In this document: positions 21,922 through 33,099 of the stretch, piece by piece
Numbering within the stretch: position 1 is the first letter of the stretch
How the letters are laid out: each line of letters starts with the position of its first letter
Source of the DNA: Mycogone perniciosa
Taxonomy: Eukaryota; Ascomycota; Sordariomycetes; Hypocreales; Hypocreaceae
NCBI GenBank assembly: GCA_025331125.1
Contig: JAOALB010000128.1
Coordinates: 1-64,000, forward strand
Direction of reading: 5' to 3'
DNA length: 64,000 nucleotides
Notes under the pieces: generated by a model
Seen by the model: the letters and a program-made list of their open reading frames with translations, nothing else
Told to the model about the DNA's origin: nothing
The model's database searches: none
Position numbers and translations under genes: made by a program

Positions 21922-24446
21922 TCACCTTCTTGAAAGCGACCTCACAAATTCCTCATACTCGCCACGCTGATCTTTGTTGCTTGCATCAAACAACAGCTTC
22001 GCTACTCCCGCATGTTCCCGCTTAATGGCCATTTGAAGTGGCGTCAAACCCTCACCATCCACGATACCAACATCAACTTTGCCTGTACTAAGAATGAGCC
22101 CAACAGCCACCTCATTTCCTAGGCTAGAGGCCCATGCCAACGGTGTCCGACCATTATTGGATTTTGCATTGATATCGGCCTTTGCGTCAAGTAGCAGCCG
22201 CACAATCTTCTCATTGCCTCCATCTATAGCAAAGAAAAGTGGCGTTTTGCCATCTTCATCCTTTGCGTTAACATCGGCCTTCGTATCAAGGAGAAGTTGA
22301 ACAATTTTCTCATGGCCTCCATGAATAGCAAGGCGGAAGCTTGTTTGTAGGAAATCCCCTGCCGTAACGCCAGCTGTGTCTGCATCTAACAGCAGCTGGA
22401 CCAAAGCCAGATGGCCTTGTTCTGCAGCAGAAAGTAGTAATTTTTGGCGAATATCATATCGTAACCCAGTCTGGGCTGATTTCTTCAACAGCAGCTCAAC
22501 AAGGCCATTATGCCCACCGCAATCAGCATATGATAGTGGTGTTCCCCCAATATCATCCGTCAAATCGACGTGGGCACCTGCCCGAAGGAGTTGTTCGACG
22601 AGGATCGCATTCCCAGTCCAGACAGCATACGATAACGGAGTTCGACCATATTTATCCACCGAGTCCACCTCGGCTTTCTTCATGAATGGGAGTTTGAAGT
22701 CCTTCAGGTAAACCACAGACCCTTTGATCAAGAGTTCTACAACCTTTTCATGTCCGTTACCTGCGGCCCAAGATAGCGCTGACCGCTGGAAGGTGCAGTC
22801 CCTATGATTTAGATGGATATCATTTAATGTAAGCAAGTGCTCTACGGCTGTTATGAGTCCGACATAGGAAGCAATCATAAGGCTGGTAAACCCCTCAGGG
22901 AAATCCGTGTTTATCCAGTAGACTCTGAGCCATGTTAGACGCCCCTTTGACTGTGCATCACAGAGTCTCAGAATGGTTTGAGTCATTGCGCTTTGTGTCT
23001 TGATTGGCAACTTGCAGAGATGAGTGGTCCAGTTTTTGGCAGTGTAGTCAGCAAGACATGGCCGTCGGTGTATTGGATGACTTGTCCGTTCTCCTCCAGG
23101 GGATCTGTCTCAAATTCTGTGAAGAGTAGGTACCAGATGCAAATCTCAGTGAGAATGCGATGAGACTCTTGCAACTGCAGTGTGTGTGTCCATTTCGTAT
23201 CGCCGTGAACATCTATGGCGCCATTCCCGACCAACAATTCCTTTGCGGTTTGGTGAAGAAGGTAGACCCTCGAGTCGATGATTGTCACGAACAGTCCACA
23301 TATATTTCGGATTTTCACACGAAATCGTTCTTCGGGGTCAATATCAATATCCTCATATGATTGATGATTCTCTTGAATAGCCAAGGCCAAGGACATCTCT
23401 CCCAGAGTAAGAGGTCTTACTGCTGCAACAACAATATGTAGTATTTTCTGTGCATTTTCAGGATTGTAGCCTTTAGAGAGAATCCTGTCGTATGCCTCGT
23501 CAACCGTCGTGGGGAGCTGGGTCATCGAATTGAGTATTCCAGTTTTGTTGATATCTTCATCGTTCTGGATCAAGTCGAGTGTAAGGTGTACCCATAGATA
23601 TGTCCTGTGAGGCACGGCCATGAGTCGATCCAACAAAAGATGTTTCTCGTATTCGGTAAGCTGTAGTTGTGCTCCTATATCCTGTACTCTGGCTCTGATG
23701 AAAGTATCAATCTCCAAGGATATCTTCTTCATCTCCACTTCGCTTTCCCCACTCAGATGAATCACCGGCATTGTTGGGGTGTTTGAAGGCAGTAAACCAC
23801 GCCGGATTTCTTCATACAGTCGACTGGTGATAAGAAACTTCAGATTGAAGCTTCTATCTATGCCATAAAGCCTGCGCAACGCTTGACTCAGCTGAGACCT
23901 CCCTCGACTTTCACATTCGTCGATCGCATCGAACAGACAAATAATTTCTCCAGTTTTCTCATCTTCTGCGACATTGATGAGGGTCTCCCAAAGCTCACGG
24001 AATGAATTGACAAACTTCTCTCTATCCATGTCGAACCGATCAAGTATGGCATCAGAGAGTAGGTTTTGTTTCCTGATAAAGATTTGGCTCAAGATGCAGC
24101 AGAGAGCCTTGGTCACATTCCTCTGGTCTTCAAAGTCGTCCTTAAAGAAGAAATAGCACACAGTTCTTTTAGTTGTTGTCGGAAGAGCGGAATCCGCGAG
24201 GTGTTTTGCCAAAACTGACTTCCCACAACCAGGATCTGCAGAGACCCAGAGTGTAGTTGAGGACTCGGTCTCTTGCCACTCCCGAAAACGCTTGTGGGAT
24301 ACGAACCACTCGCAAGTCCCTGGAACCCGATCTGGGTTCCGGTCTTTTCGATCTTCGTATGGTGATTGATCGAGGGCCTTAAGGAATTTGTTTATCTTCT
24401 CGGTCCTCTCTCGCCTTGAATCTGTATGCCCGGTTAGCAAATACAC
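21922..24446 (-). pseudogene. NACHT-ankyrin STAND protein (fungal NLR-like), frameshifted, 5' end unresolved
   Basis: Reading down the minus strand, the first block (24446-22983) has a NACHT NTPase: Walker A ADPGCGKSVLAKHL, Walker B IICLFDAIDECES, sensor FLITSRLYEE and a winged-helix region. The second block (23010-21922) has about eight ankyrin repeats, such as GRTPLSYAVWTGNAILVEQLL and GKTPLFFAIDGGNEKIVRLLL. The conserved linker motif DYTAKNWTTH is found in the second frame immediately after the first frame reaches YTDGH, so a one-base shift near 23050-23060 separates the blocks. A likely intron (24422-24503, GTGAGT...CAG) leads to another exon at 24504 and upstream, but no ATG is reached before a stop, so the N-terminal effector domain is missing or unrecognised. 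Such proteins act in self/non-self recognition and programmed cell death in fungi. Confidence 0.8.
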
Positions 24447-24503
24447 TAACCATGGCGGTGTGAGGTTGGTTCAACAAGGAATCTGAGATCTAGAGAAACT
24501 CAC

Positions 24504-26952
24504 GGTTGATTTGGGGATTCGGGAAAATCTCAGGGATTAATACATATAGTCACCACGGGGTAGGCCCTACTTGCCTTAGGACCCCTCTCTGAGTAGCTGC
24601 GAGGCACTCTATGCCAGATGCCTTCACTTTACACTATATCTATCCACAAGTCTCATGACAGTGATGCATTTCCAGTCCTAGAACTCTATTACCAAAGCAT
24701 ACATGCCGTAGTTGCTACAGCTTGTCCGGGTAGATGAAAGCAGACATGCATTCTTTTGTTAAATTCACCCTCAAACACCATTGGATTACCCATTCCCCTT
24801 TCCAACAATAATCTCATAGCCGATGAACTCATTCGGTAGTACGTAGCTGTCGAGGGCAAGGCGGAATAGGCAGATGCTGTCCACACAGGCCTTGAGTAAC
24901 GAGAGTCACTCCTACTTCCTGGATGAGCGTCGAGCTTGGCCGGCGTCTTAACAGAAGTTATACCCGGTTTTTGAAAGATTTAGTGCCTGGAGAAAATACC
25001 GAGGAAGACTCGGATGCTCAGAGTTAACAGATGGAACTAACCTTCAGCTCTTCGGGGACGGATACACTCCAATCTTCCTAAAATGGCATTCATACACCCA
25101 AAAGATGCAAACAACACCTAGATTTGGGAAGTGGTACGAAGTAGTAGGTTCATGAACACGTTGTCACTGTTCACATGGAACAGTCCGTGCTTGGTGATGA
25201 GTTCTAATGCAACTGGACTGCGGGTTGGCTATGCAGGAACCTGCTAGTGTCTGGTGGCCGCGAATAGTCCTGAATGGCATGACATGTTAGTCTAGACTTG
25301 TTTGTAGTGAAAGATTCAATCCAGATCAGCTGTCGTTACCAATTTCTTAATGCGGAATTGCGGAGTTCCTATGCGGTCGTGACGGATTGCAATGGAGAAC
25401 AATAGAGCCCACGACACACAGCTTTCCTCCCATTCGCGGTCACCCACGGAACGCATGTAGAAGCAATTATTGCCTAAGACAGTGCCATAATTGGCTGCAT
25501 GCCCTACCACACTGAGGCTTCGAAATTCCTTATCACACGCCGTTGAACCTTCTCCGGTAAAAGTGGATTTCAGCTTTCAGCTTGCAAAACCGTTTTGGGG
25601 GAGGTCCTGTCACAGTTGATATTGATAGCTTACAGAACAGCCTCGCACTGTCATTGGTTCAACTTACCCGCTCACTTATCCAAAATCACTTCTTGGATCC
25701 TTGGTTGTCACAGCGGAGCCGCAGGGATGGGGATGTGGAACCGGCCTTGCTTTATTGCAAGCCACACCAGCTTGTTGCACGGAATACTAGCGGGCGGGAT
25801 CTTGACACCTGGTTAAGAAGGGAAGCGTGGGGAGATGACATATTATCACGATCAGTGGTGCCTAGTCACCACTCGCCACTATACGGAGAAGACAGAACTG
25901 CAATGCCACAGGACCAGCAACAACACACGGGGCTCGTGATTTACGACAAGCAATAGAAGGCATAGAGAAAGGTTTTAAAATGTCCAGGTAGATGGCAACG
26001 CTTCTGAAATGAGGAGTTGCATGCCTCTCTAGTGTTCGAGACTTGGTTGGTGGACCTAGAAATTGTTAATACAAACCTCAATAACACCGTAGTCTAGAAC
26101 CTTGACAGCTGCAACAATAGGTACCTTACGAAATGAGGCTCAGCCCACATTTTCCTTTGGTATGTGATTTTCTCGATCGAATACCATGAGAATTTTGGTC
26201 AACTGGCAACCCGCAGTGGGGAGTGGCGTCTCAGCCGTGAGTGTACTTCGTCCTTCAATAGTCCACCGAATCTCTTGTTGTGTTCGGTTATGCTGAAGGT
26301 ATCGAAGCACTCTCCAATGTAGTCTAGCAACACGTTGTGATGATATCCACATTATGAAAACAGGTAGCTTGATCACAGTTGCCTACATTTCACCTTCTCC
26401 TCACTTCGCCACGACCAATGAAACAATTTCTTCGCAAATTCTAAGAAGTTTGCCCATCACCCTTGATAGAATTGAGGCACCCTAGAAAACTTTATCACAC
26501 ACCACTTCACAGTTATTGACGCCTCAACTCCAATACAATCCGATTCCAGAACACTATTGGATCAGCAAGCGAAGACGGATATGCTAACCATCCGTAGTTG
26601 GTAGAAGGGACATGATATCCTTGTTCTAGGTCACCCACTTTACTCTGTTCCAATTTTCTACACCTAATGAGCTTTTCCGATCAGTTGAGGCAGAGAATTG
26701 AGGAAATTACCAAGCTCTACCTGAGGTAATCCTTCTACTCGGATTGGCATCGATATTTTATCTATAAAAGTGGCCATCACCTCACCATTATCCTAGAATT
26801 CACTACCCATCAACAAACACATTTCAATCATCTTCATCCATCCAAAACCCGAATAGCCCCGTAAACGTTCCCTCTCACTGCAATTGCCCGCTTCTCCACG
26901 TCTGAGGCGAAAGAGAACACACGCAACAGCATCCTCAAAACTCGACTTCAAG
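24504..26952. other. Intergenic, no gene supported; may hold remnants of the NACHT gene 5' end
   Basis: No domain-bearing frame is recognisable. One TACGAAGTA copy lies near 25134. If the NACHT gene once had an N-terminal effector domain, it should be here on the minus strand, but I cannot recognise it. Confidence 0.5.
26762..26769 (+). promoter_or_regulatory. TATA box of the orphan gene
   Basis: CTATAAAA, a strong TATA match, lies about 185 bp before the ATG at 26953. A C/T/A-rich leader between them is consistent with a strongly transcribed gene. Confidence 0.5.
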
Positions 26953-28053
26953 ATGGGCATCTTTGGAAATATCTTGGATGGCCTCAAATCTGCCAGTCAA
27001 GCGGTCCTCAACGATGCGGCCAGACTTGACGGTGTCGTGGGAATGGTGGCCAAGGCGGCTAAATCTCTACTACACACTGATCAAACCATTCCGAAATTTC
27101 TTGTGGAGCATGTAATAGCACAAATCAACGAGAGTGATACCGCAAACCTGGGCGCATATCATAAGAATTTTGACTATGTCAGCAACCGGCTCCTGGAGGA
27201 GGCCAAGAAGGCGACTGTTCGTAACCCTTCCGCTGAATACGCTAAAAAGACGGTTTATGAGGACAGCCTTGTCGGACTCTGGCAAGACCCCAATGGACTG
27301 GGTCACGACAACTTACCTTCACAGGCCATGTACCAAGATCTTTCGACTTTTATGGCAGCTATGCACATCCCGGCCACGTATAAGAACAAAGAGGGAACTA
27401 TGCAGGATACGGTCATTTCGGTTGGCAAAGCTCTCTTTGCAAATCTTGGACCGGAGAGGGTCGCTGCCGCGCTTGATGAGGAGAATCCCATTGACAGTGT
27501 GGGTGTCAACTTCTCCCTTGGAGACGGTTCTTTCATAACCGGCTCACACTTATGTTATCCCATTCCCATGGGTAAGCCTGGCAGTGACCATACCTTACAC
27601 AGTGCCATCCACCTGCAGTATGCTGCTTCAGAGCACAGCCTCAAGGCCTTTGCCGACACGCAGAATGATGCCGACTATACCAATCCCCTTCAGAAAAAGG
27701 ACTCCTGGCTTGTCACGGTGAACGTGACATGGGCCAGCGGTCCTACTGCCATCAGCGCCCAGAAGAGCTTCCGTGCGGTGTTCTTCGACAATTACAAGCC
27801 ATTCAACCTCCATCTCAGCAATCTCAGAGGCACACTGCAGTTGGTCAAAGTTCAGGCGTCACCAAATGATACGCCTGCCGATGTCCGAGCCGCGGTACAA
27901 GCCTGCGCTCTAGCTGCTGTCAACAAACCATTGGATAAGAATGCTGAGCCTCTCGTCCTTGGCACTCCCAAGAACTATGTCAAGATCAAGGTCAACAACG
28001 TGTCTTGGTGCACTGAAAGCTCAATCCCGGTTGAGAAGCCCCATGATAACTAA
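26953..28053 (+). CDS. Uncharacterised intact single-exon protein
   Basis: 366 residues from the ATG at 26953 (context TTCAAGATGG), uninterrupted. I do not recognise a family. The first about 70 residues are alpha-helical and amphipathic (MGIFGNILDGLKSASQAVLN), with no classical signal peptide. The middle has GLWQDPNGLGHDNLPSQAMYQDL and DDSVG-type loops. The second half (residues about 190-310) looks beta-rich, with alternating hydrophobic strands and FFDNYKPFNLHLSNLRG. Codon use is GC3-rich like the core genes, and there is no RIP-like damage despite broken neighbours on both sides. It sits between a dead NACHT gene and a dead PKS-NRPS. Confidence 0.8.
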   Translation: MGIFGNILDGLKSASQAVLNDAARLDGVVGMVAKAAKSLLHTDQTIPKFLVEHVIAQINESDTANLGAYHKNFDYVSNRLLEEAKKATVRNPSAEYAKKTVYEDSLVGLWQDPNGLGHDNLPSQAMYQDLSTFMAAMHIPATYKNKEGTMQDTVISVGKALFANLGPERVAAALDEENPIDSVGVNFSLGDGSFITGSHLCYPIPMGKPGSDHTLHSAIHLQYAASEHSLKAFADTQNDADYTNPLQKKDSWLVTVNVTWASGPTAISAQKSFRAVFFDNYKPFNLHLSNLRGTLQLVKVQASPNDTPADVRAAVQACALAAVNKPLDKNAEPLVLGTPKNYVKIKVNNVSWCTESSIPVEKPHDN

Positions 28054-29344
28054 ATGGTCGTTTATAAGCCTTTCCGTCAGGTTCAATCCATTGATACGCA
28101 GCCATATGGTCATGAAACGAAGTTCCAGCTGCGCTGACTTTTTGATTGACCATGACCGATCTGGCCTCCATTCTTTATTGCGGACCATGGATTTGCGCGG
28201 CAGACTTACATCGATATCTTTCTTTTTGGACTATTTAGGACTGATTTGATGGTTTTTTCAAGTCACATGCACCACTTTTGGAATGGTTGATTCTGGCCTC
28301 CATATTACATTCTTTACATTCTTCTGCGCAGTAGTTTCCATTCCCTTACCCTCAGTCAATACAACTAGTTGCTATCAACATCTTCACTGTGAGAAATGAA
28401 TTCCGAGAGTGCCGAGATCGGCCAACCTTTCAAGGCTTGTGTGTGGCATGAGTAGAGAGGCAAGTCCAAGCCCAGTAATTCGGCATTCGTAAACTATGAT
28501 GATGCTGCTATTAATTAAAATGTGGAATGACACAATCAAGTCCCATTGCCATGACAAATGCACAAGCGGAGGGTTAACTGCCAAGGCATGATTCAGAAAG
28601 CAATGACCAATATGAACGAGTGCGCATAAGTTCTGCAGTAGCGCCTATAACGGGTTCTTTGCACGCGAAGTGCGGGAACCCGAGTCCATTCATGTGATCC
28701 CGAAGACTTGGTGTAATAGCAAGCAACAAATGATATCAAACACATGTTCTTCGTATTTCTTCTTAAGTCACTGTTACTCCATCACCGTCCCGTACATTTT
28801 TCTATAACTTATCATGAGGCACTAACCTGGCTCGTAGCATTCCGCGGGTGTAAAACAACCCCAGCCGGTATCCGCAGTTCAGTCAGCGTAATTCATGGCC
28901 GAGTGACCCTATTTTACGGATGTCTGTGTAGTATTAGAAGTAGATCGCCTCTGATGAGGGCGCCATCGGGCAATAAGGTCTCGCCTCCGTTGTGACCTCA
29001 CGGGCCGTAAAGAGCACCATTCCATGTCCAAGATGGATGTTCTGTGCCTTCAAATGGCCCAAACTAGGATTCCTAGGTGGAATCAACATACTATCCCGTA
29101 TTGCCGTTCGATATCATAGCTTAGCCGTCGATGCAGCCACCGCTGTTCATCGCCAGTCTACTTCGTATTAATACCAGGTTTTATCTGGCCGGTAATTTCA
29201 TTGGCGCTAATGCTTGTGACCCTTGAGAGGCGTCTTCCTAACTGCGTGGCGTACGAAGTATAATATTGGTAACAGCTCGCCATACTCGCAGACATAAAGA
29301 CAGAGCGACTCTCTAGAGATAACATGAACAAGTCGACTTGGCTT
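28054..29344. other. Intergenic, no gene recognised
   Basis: 3' flank of the orphan gene and the left edge of the PKS remnant. Palindromes TACTTCGTA (about 29159) and TACGAAGTA (about 29250) lie close to where recognisable PKS sequence begins. Confidence 0.5.
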
Positions 29345-31570
29345 CGCTGCGATTGACTGTCTGCTCTGCCATCAGCAATGCTTTCTTTGGACCCAAGTCT
29401 GGGTTCAAGCGGCAATCTAAAGATCCAAAATTGCTCGTTGGCTCGATCAAGACAATCATCGGCCACACGAAGGTCTTGCATCATTACTCAAGGTTTCCTT
29501 TGCACTGCAGAATGGCAAAGTCTCTCCAAACTTACACTTCAATAAGTTGAGTGCAACGGTCAAGCCACACTACACTAACTTGGAGATCCCGACTAGGCTT
29601 CAGGACTGGCCTGAATCCGAGGGCGGCGTGAGGCGTGCCAGTGTCAATAGCTTCGGCTTTGGTGGTGCGGTAAGAATATCCTATCCGATTCAGAACTTCT
29701 GTTAGAGACTGATGATGGCGTTTAGAATGCACATGCTATTCTTGAGGCCCACATACCCGAGACGGCTAAGGAAGTGAATGTGTCTGCACCGACATCGTTT
29801 ACTCCCTTTGTGTTCTCCGCAGTCTCTCCTTCGGCCCTTGCTGCGAATATTGCGGCGCATGCCGACTTCATCGTAGCAAATCTTCAAACAAATCTCAGGA
29901 ATGTCAGTCACACACTCGCCAACCACCGGTCGACTTTACAGAAGCGAGCTGTCTGTGCTGCTTCATCACCAGAGGCTCTTGTCGCCAAACTGCGCGCTCA
30001 CGGAGCAGATGACAAGAAGTCAGAGCCTAGTGCTGCGAAGTCCCTGTCATCCAAGCCACGAACTCTTGGAATCTTCACTGGCCAGGGTGCTGAATGGCCT
30101 CGAATGGGTGCAGAGCTCATTGAGAAATCCACCGTCATAGCCAAGATTGTTGATGAGTTTGAACAGAGCCTGGTATCGCTTCCAGTGACTGACCGTCCCT
30201 CTTGGTCACCGCGGGAGGAGATGCTGGCAGCTGGTGAATCACAAATCCACAAGGCTGAGCTCTCTCAGCCTCTGTGTACGGCGCTTCAGATTATGCTTGT
30301 CGAAGCATTGCGCCATGCGGGTATTGCCTTCGACGCAGTTGTGGGTCACTCATCCGGTGAGATTGGAGCGGCCTATGCTGCGGGAGTCATCACTACCTCT
30401 GAAGCTATTCGCATTGCCTATTACCGAGGCTTCCATACCCATCGATGCCAGGGATCTGATGGGAAAAGCGGTGCTACGATGGCTGTCGGGACTTCTCTTG
30501 AGGATGCTCAAGAGTTGTGCGAGTTGGACGACTTCAAGGGTCGCCTATGTGTCGCGGCCAGCAATCCATCATCTTGTCGAGGAAACTATTCGCGAAAATA
30601 TCCCATATTTCGGTGCTCTGACTCGCAAGCACGACACAGTGGAATCGCTGGCTGAATGCCTTGGCAACTTATGGGCCTCAAATGGTCGAGTGGCTGTAGA
30701 TTTCGCAGCGTACGAAGCATTCATGTCAGGATCCAGTGAACATGTGCTTGCCAAGAACCTTCCTAAGTATCGATGGGACCATCAAACGCCTTACTTCAGC
30801 AATAATCGCATCATAAGGGCCACGCGAAGTGCGTCTATCAAATCACATGAGCTTCTTGGAACAAGGACAGTCGACACCCGCCTCGGCAAAGTACGATGGC
30901 GCAACCGCCTTAGCAGCAATGAAGTTCCTTGGATCAAACATCATCGTGTTCAGGATCCGCCAGTCTTCCCTGCTGCAGGGTATGTGGCTTCTAGACTTGG
31001 GGCTATGAGAGAACTGTGCCCGGACGTCCTGATTTCCGTCATCAAGGTCAAGGAATTTACCGTGGGACAGGCGCTCATCATCCCTGATGGCGCTGGTGTC
31101 GAGACGATAACGTCTCTAACGAACATTGTGAGGACTACAGAGAGCATTACTGCTCGATTCGCTTTCTTCGCCGAAGAAGGTCGAAGCGATTCCATCAACA
31201 TGGTAGAGAAGGCCTCAGGAAACTTGATCTTGACTCTTGGCGAGCCGAACCCAGACGCCCTACCACCTCGACCAAAGCCAGATTTCCAAATGCTGGAGGT
31301 ACACGAAGATCGCTTCTACGATGCTGTCGGGAGCCTTGGATTTGGGTGCATTGGGCCTTTCAAGGCTCTCGCCAAGCTGCATCGCAAGATGGACCTCGCT
31401 ACTGGTCATATCCTTCACCCCAAGGCTACGTATGGCTTTGATCGTCTGCTGGTTCATCCAGCAGTTCTCGATGCTGCGATTTAATCTATTATTCTGGCTT
31501 ACTGGTTTCCTGGTGACACCCGTCTTCGAACAACTCATCTGCCAACGAAGATCGACAGCATTCAGATCTC
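29345..31570 (+). pseudogene. PKS-NRPS remnant, part 1: KS 3' end, AT, DH N-half
   Basis: Only the end of the ketosynthase remains: SAISNAFFG, VGSIKTIIGHT, then after a small deletion and shift near 29475, SVNSFGFGGA. A 56-bp intron (29670-29725) separates it from NAHAILE. The acyltransferase follows, with FTGQGAEWPRMG and the catalytic GHSSGEIGAAYAAG. Near 30565-30575 the text jumps from CVAASN, in the middle of AT, to EETIRENIPYFGAL, near its end, with a frame change: an internal deletion of several hundred bases. The dehydratase then runs on, with HHRVQDPPVFPAAGY, where the usual glycine of the HxxxGxxxxP motif is Asp. It stops at the inversion breakpoint. The KS N-terminus and the start of the gene are absent. 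Confidence 0.87.
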
Positions 31571-33099
31571 ACCATCAGCTGGAATTTGCAGCACAGATCG
31601 AAGCTTGGCTGAGAAGGCCTCATCCAGGATCAGCGAGATCTCTTCACGTGCGGTTGCCCCTTCAATTTGTTTCTTGAGGGGAATGGAACTCGACTTGCCC
31701 AGGCCAGCGGCAGAAACGATTTCATTGCTCTGCACAAGATGCTGGAACTTAGCGTCAGAAACCCGGCTTACTTTGGCGTCCTGTGAGGATGACACCAAGC
31801 GCAACCGGTCGAAGTCTCCCGTGTCTCATCAGAATCGGGACGACTAGCGAGCACGCCCTCAGCAAAGATAGTCAGGAAGTCTTGTTCACTGAGCCGGATG
31901 TTACTCACTTTCTGAAGGAATGTTTGCTGTTGCTGGTTAAGCTCGCGAGTGATATAACCATTGCCCATGATAGCGCCGATGAGTTGGCTGCTTGTTCCTA
32001 CATATTCGTAAACTCAAACCGAAGCAGTGACTCAGCGATCAGCTTAGGCTTAGAGCTAGCAGATGTAGGAATATCAAAGTCGAGCAATTGGAAGCGGAGA
32101 TGGGATATTTCGAGAACGACATTTCGTCCGATGCTCACAACCATGGAGGCGTACGGATTGTCGGACTTGGTTCCCGCAGTTGCCCACAGGACATTCCTTC
32201 AGTGTCGGAAGATCTGTTGGAATGCCTCCAAGCGCTCAGCTGTCATGTCCTTAAAAACGGGGGTGTCAAGGTCAACCAGAGACAAGAAGCTACCCATAAC
32301 AGGTAGGGTTTCCTCGGCAAGCTCGTTCAGATTTGCAATACGGGTCTCCTTGAAATATGGCAACAAAAAGGTCTTAATATTCTGTGCGAGTTCGGAATTG
32401 GAACCTGCCTCTGTTGCAATGATGGTCAAGTTGCCAAGGCTTATATCTGAGGGCGAGGAATTGAATGGCTCGCGAATAAGAGCTACTCGATCATCAACCG
32501 CTTGGGTCAGCAGGACAGATAGTGGGCGGGTCGAGACATGAGGAGTCGCCTCTTCAACATCAGAGAATCCTGTCCTTCACATCACGGCATCCCATGAAGC
32601 AATATCGACACACGGACTGAACTTGCGTTCATCCTCTTCGCCTAGCCACCAACCAGGGAGACCACCAAAGATGAAGCCGAAGCGAAGCTGGTCATTATCG
32701 GTGATTTCCAGAAGTAGTAGGTAGCCACCAGGCTTGACCAGGCGTCGGAGGTTATTCATTGTGACCTCCAGGTTCTTGGTGGCGTGAACGACAAGGTTGG
32801 CGATAACCAAGTCAAATGTCTGCTCTTCATGGCCCCACCCCTCAATATCTTTCTCGATATCTAGGGTCTTGAAGGCCAACTTGGAAGTGTACTTGCTGAA
32901 GGTCTCTTGCGCAGTCGGAAGGAAACCGCTAGAGATATAAGTGTAAGTGTATGAGTCAAACTCATTGGCGAGGTGCTCAAGGAGAATCTTGGTGGCGCCT
33001 CCGGTGCCAGCTCCTACTTCCAGGAGATGCATATGTGGATATCGGTTGCTAATCTGGGCAGCAACGCGAGACAACCCCCCGACATATCGTGGTATACCA
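31571..33099 (-). pseudogene. PKS-NRPS remnant, part 2b (inverted): C-methyltransferase, KR fragments, ACP linker
   Basis: These domains read on the minus strand, opposite to the flanking parts. From right to left: the methyltransferase (LLEVGAGTGGATKILLEHL motif I, LVIANLVVHATKNL, LVKPGGYLLLLE); the structural KR half (PVMGSFLSLVDLDTPVFKDM, then NVLWATAGTKSDNPYASMV); and, after a deletion of most of the catalytic KR near 31965-31985, the KR tail (MGNGYITRELNQQQQTF, LSEQDFLTIFAEGVLA). Last comes the linker into the carrier protein (EAFSAKLRSVLQIPADGE), which ends at the left breakpoint. Several stops and frameshifts are present. The order is exactly what should follow DH in a highly reducing fungal PKS-NRPS. 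Confidence 0.87.
33086..33099. repeat. Left target-site duplication of the LINE
   Basis: 14 bp, matches 38888-38901 except for one C-to-T transition. Both copies lie within methyltransferase-domain coding sequence on the minus strand. Confidence 0.85.
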
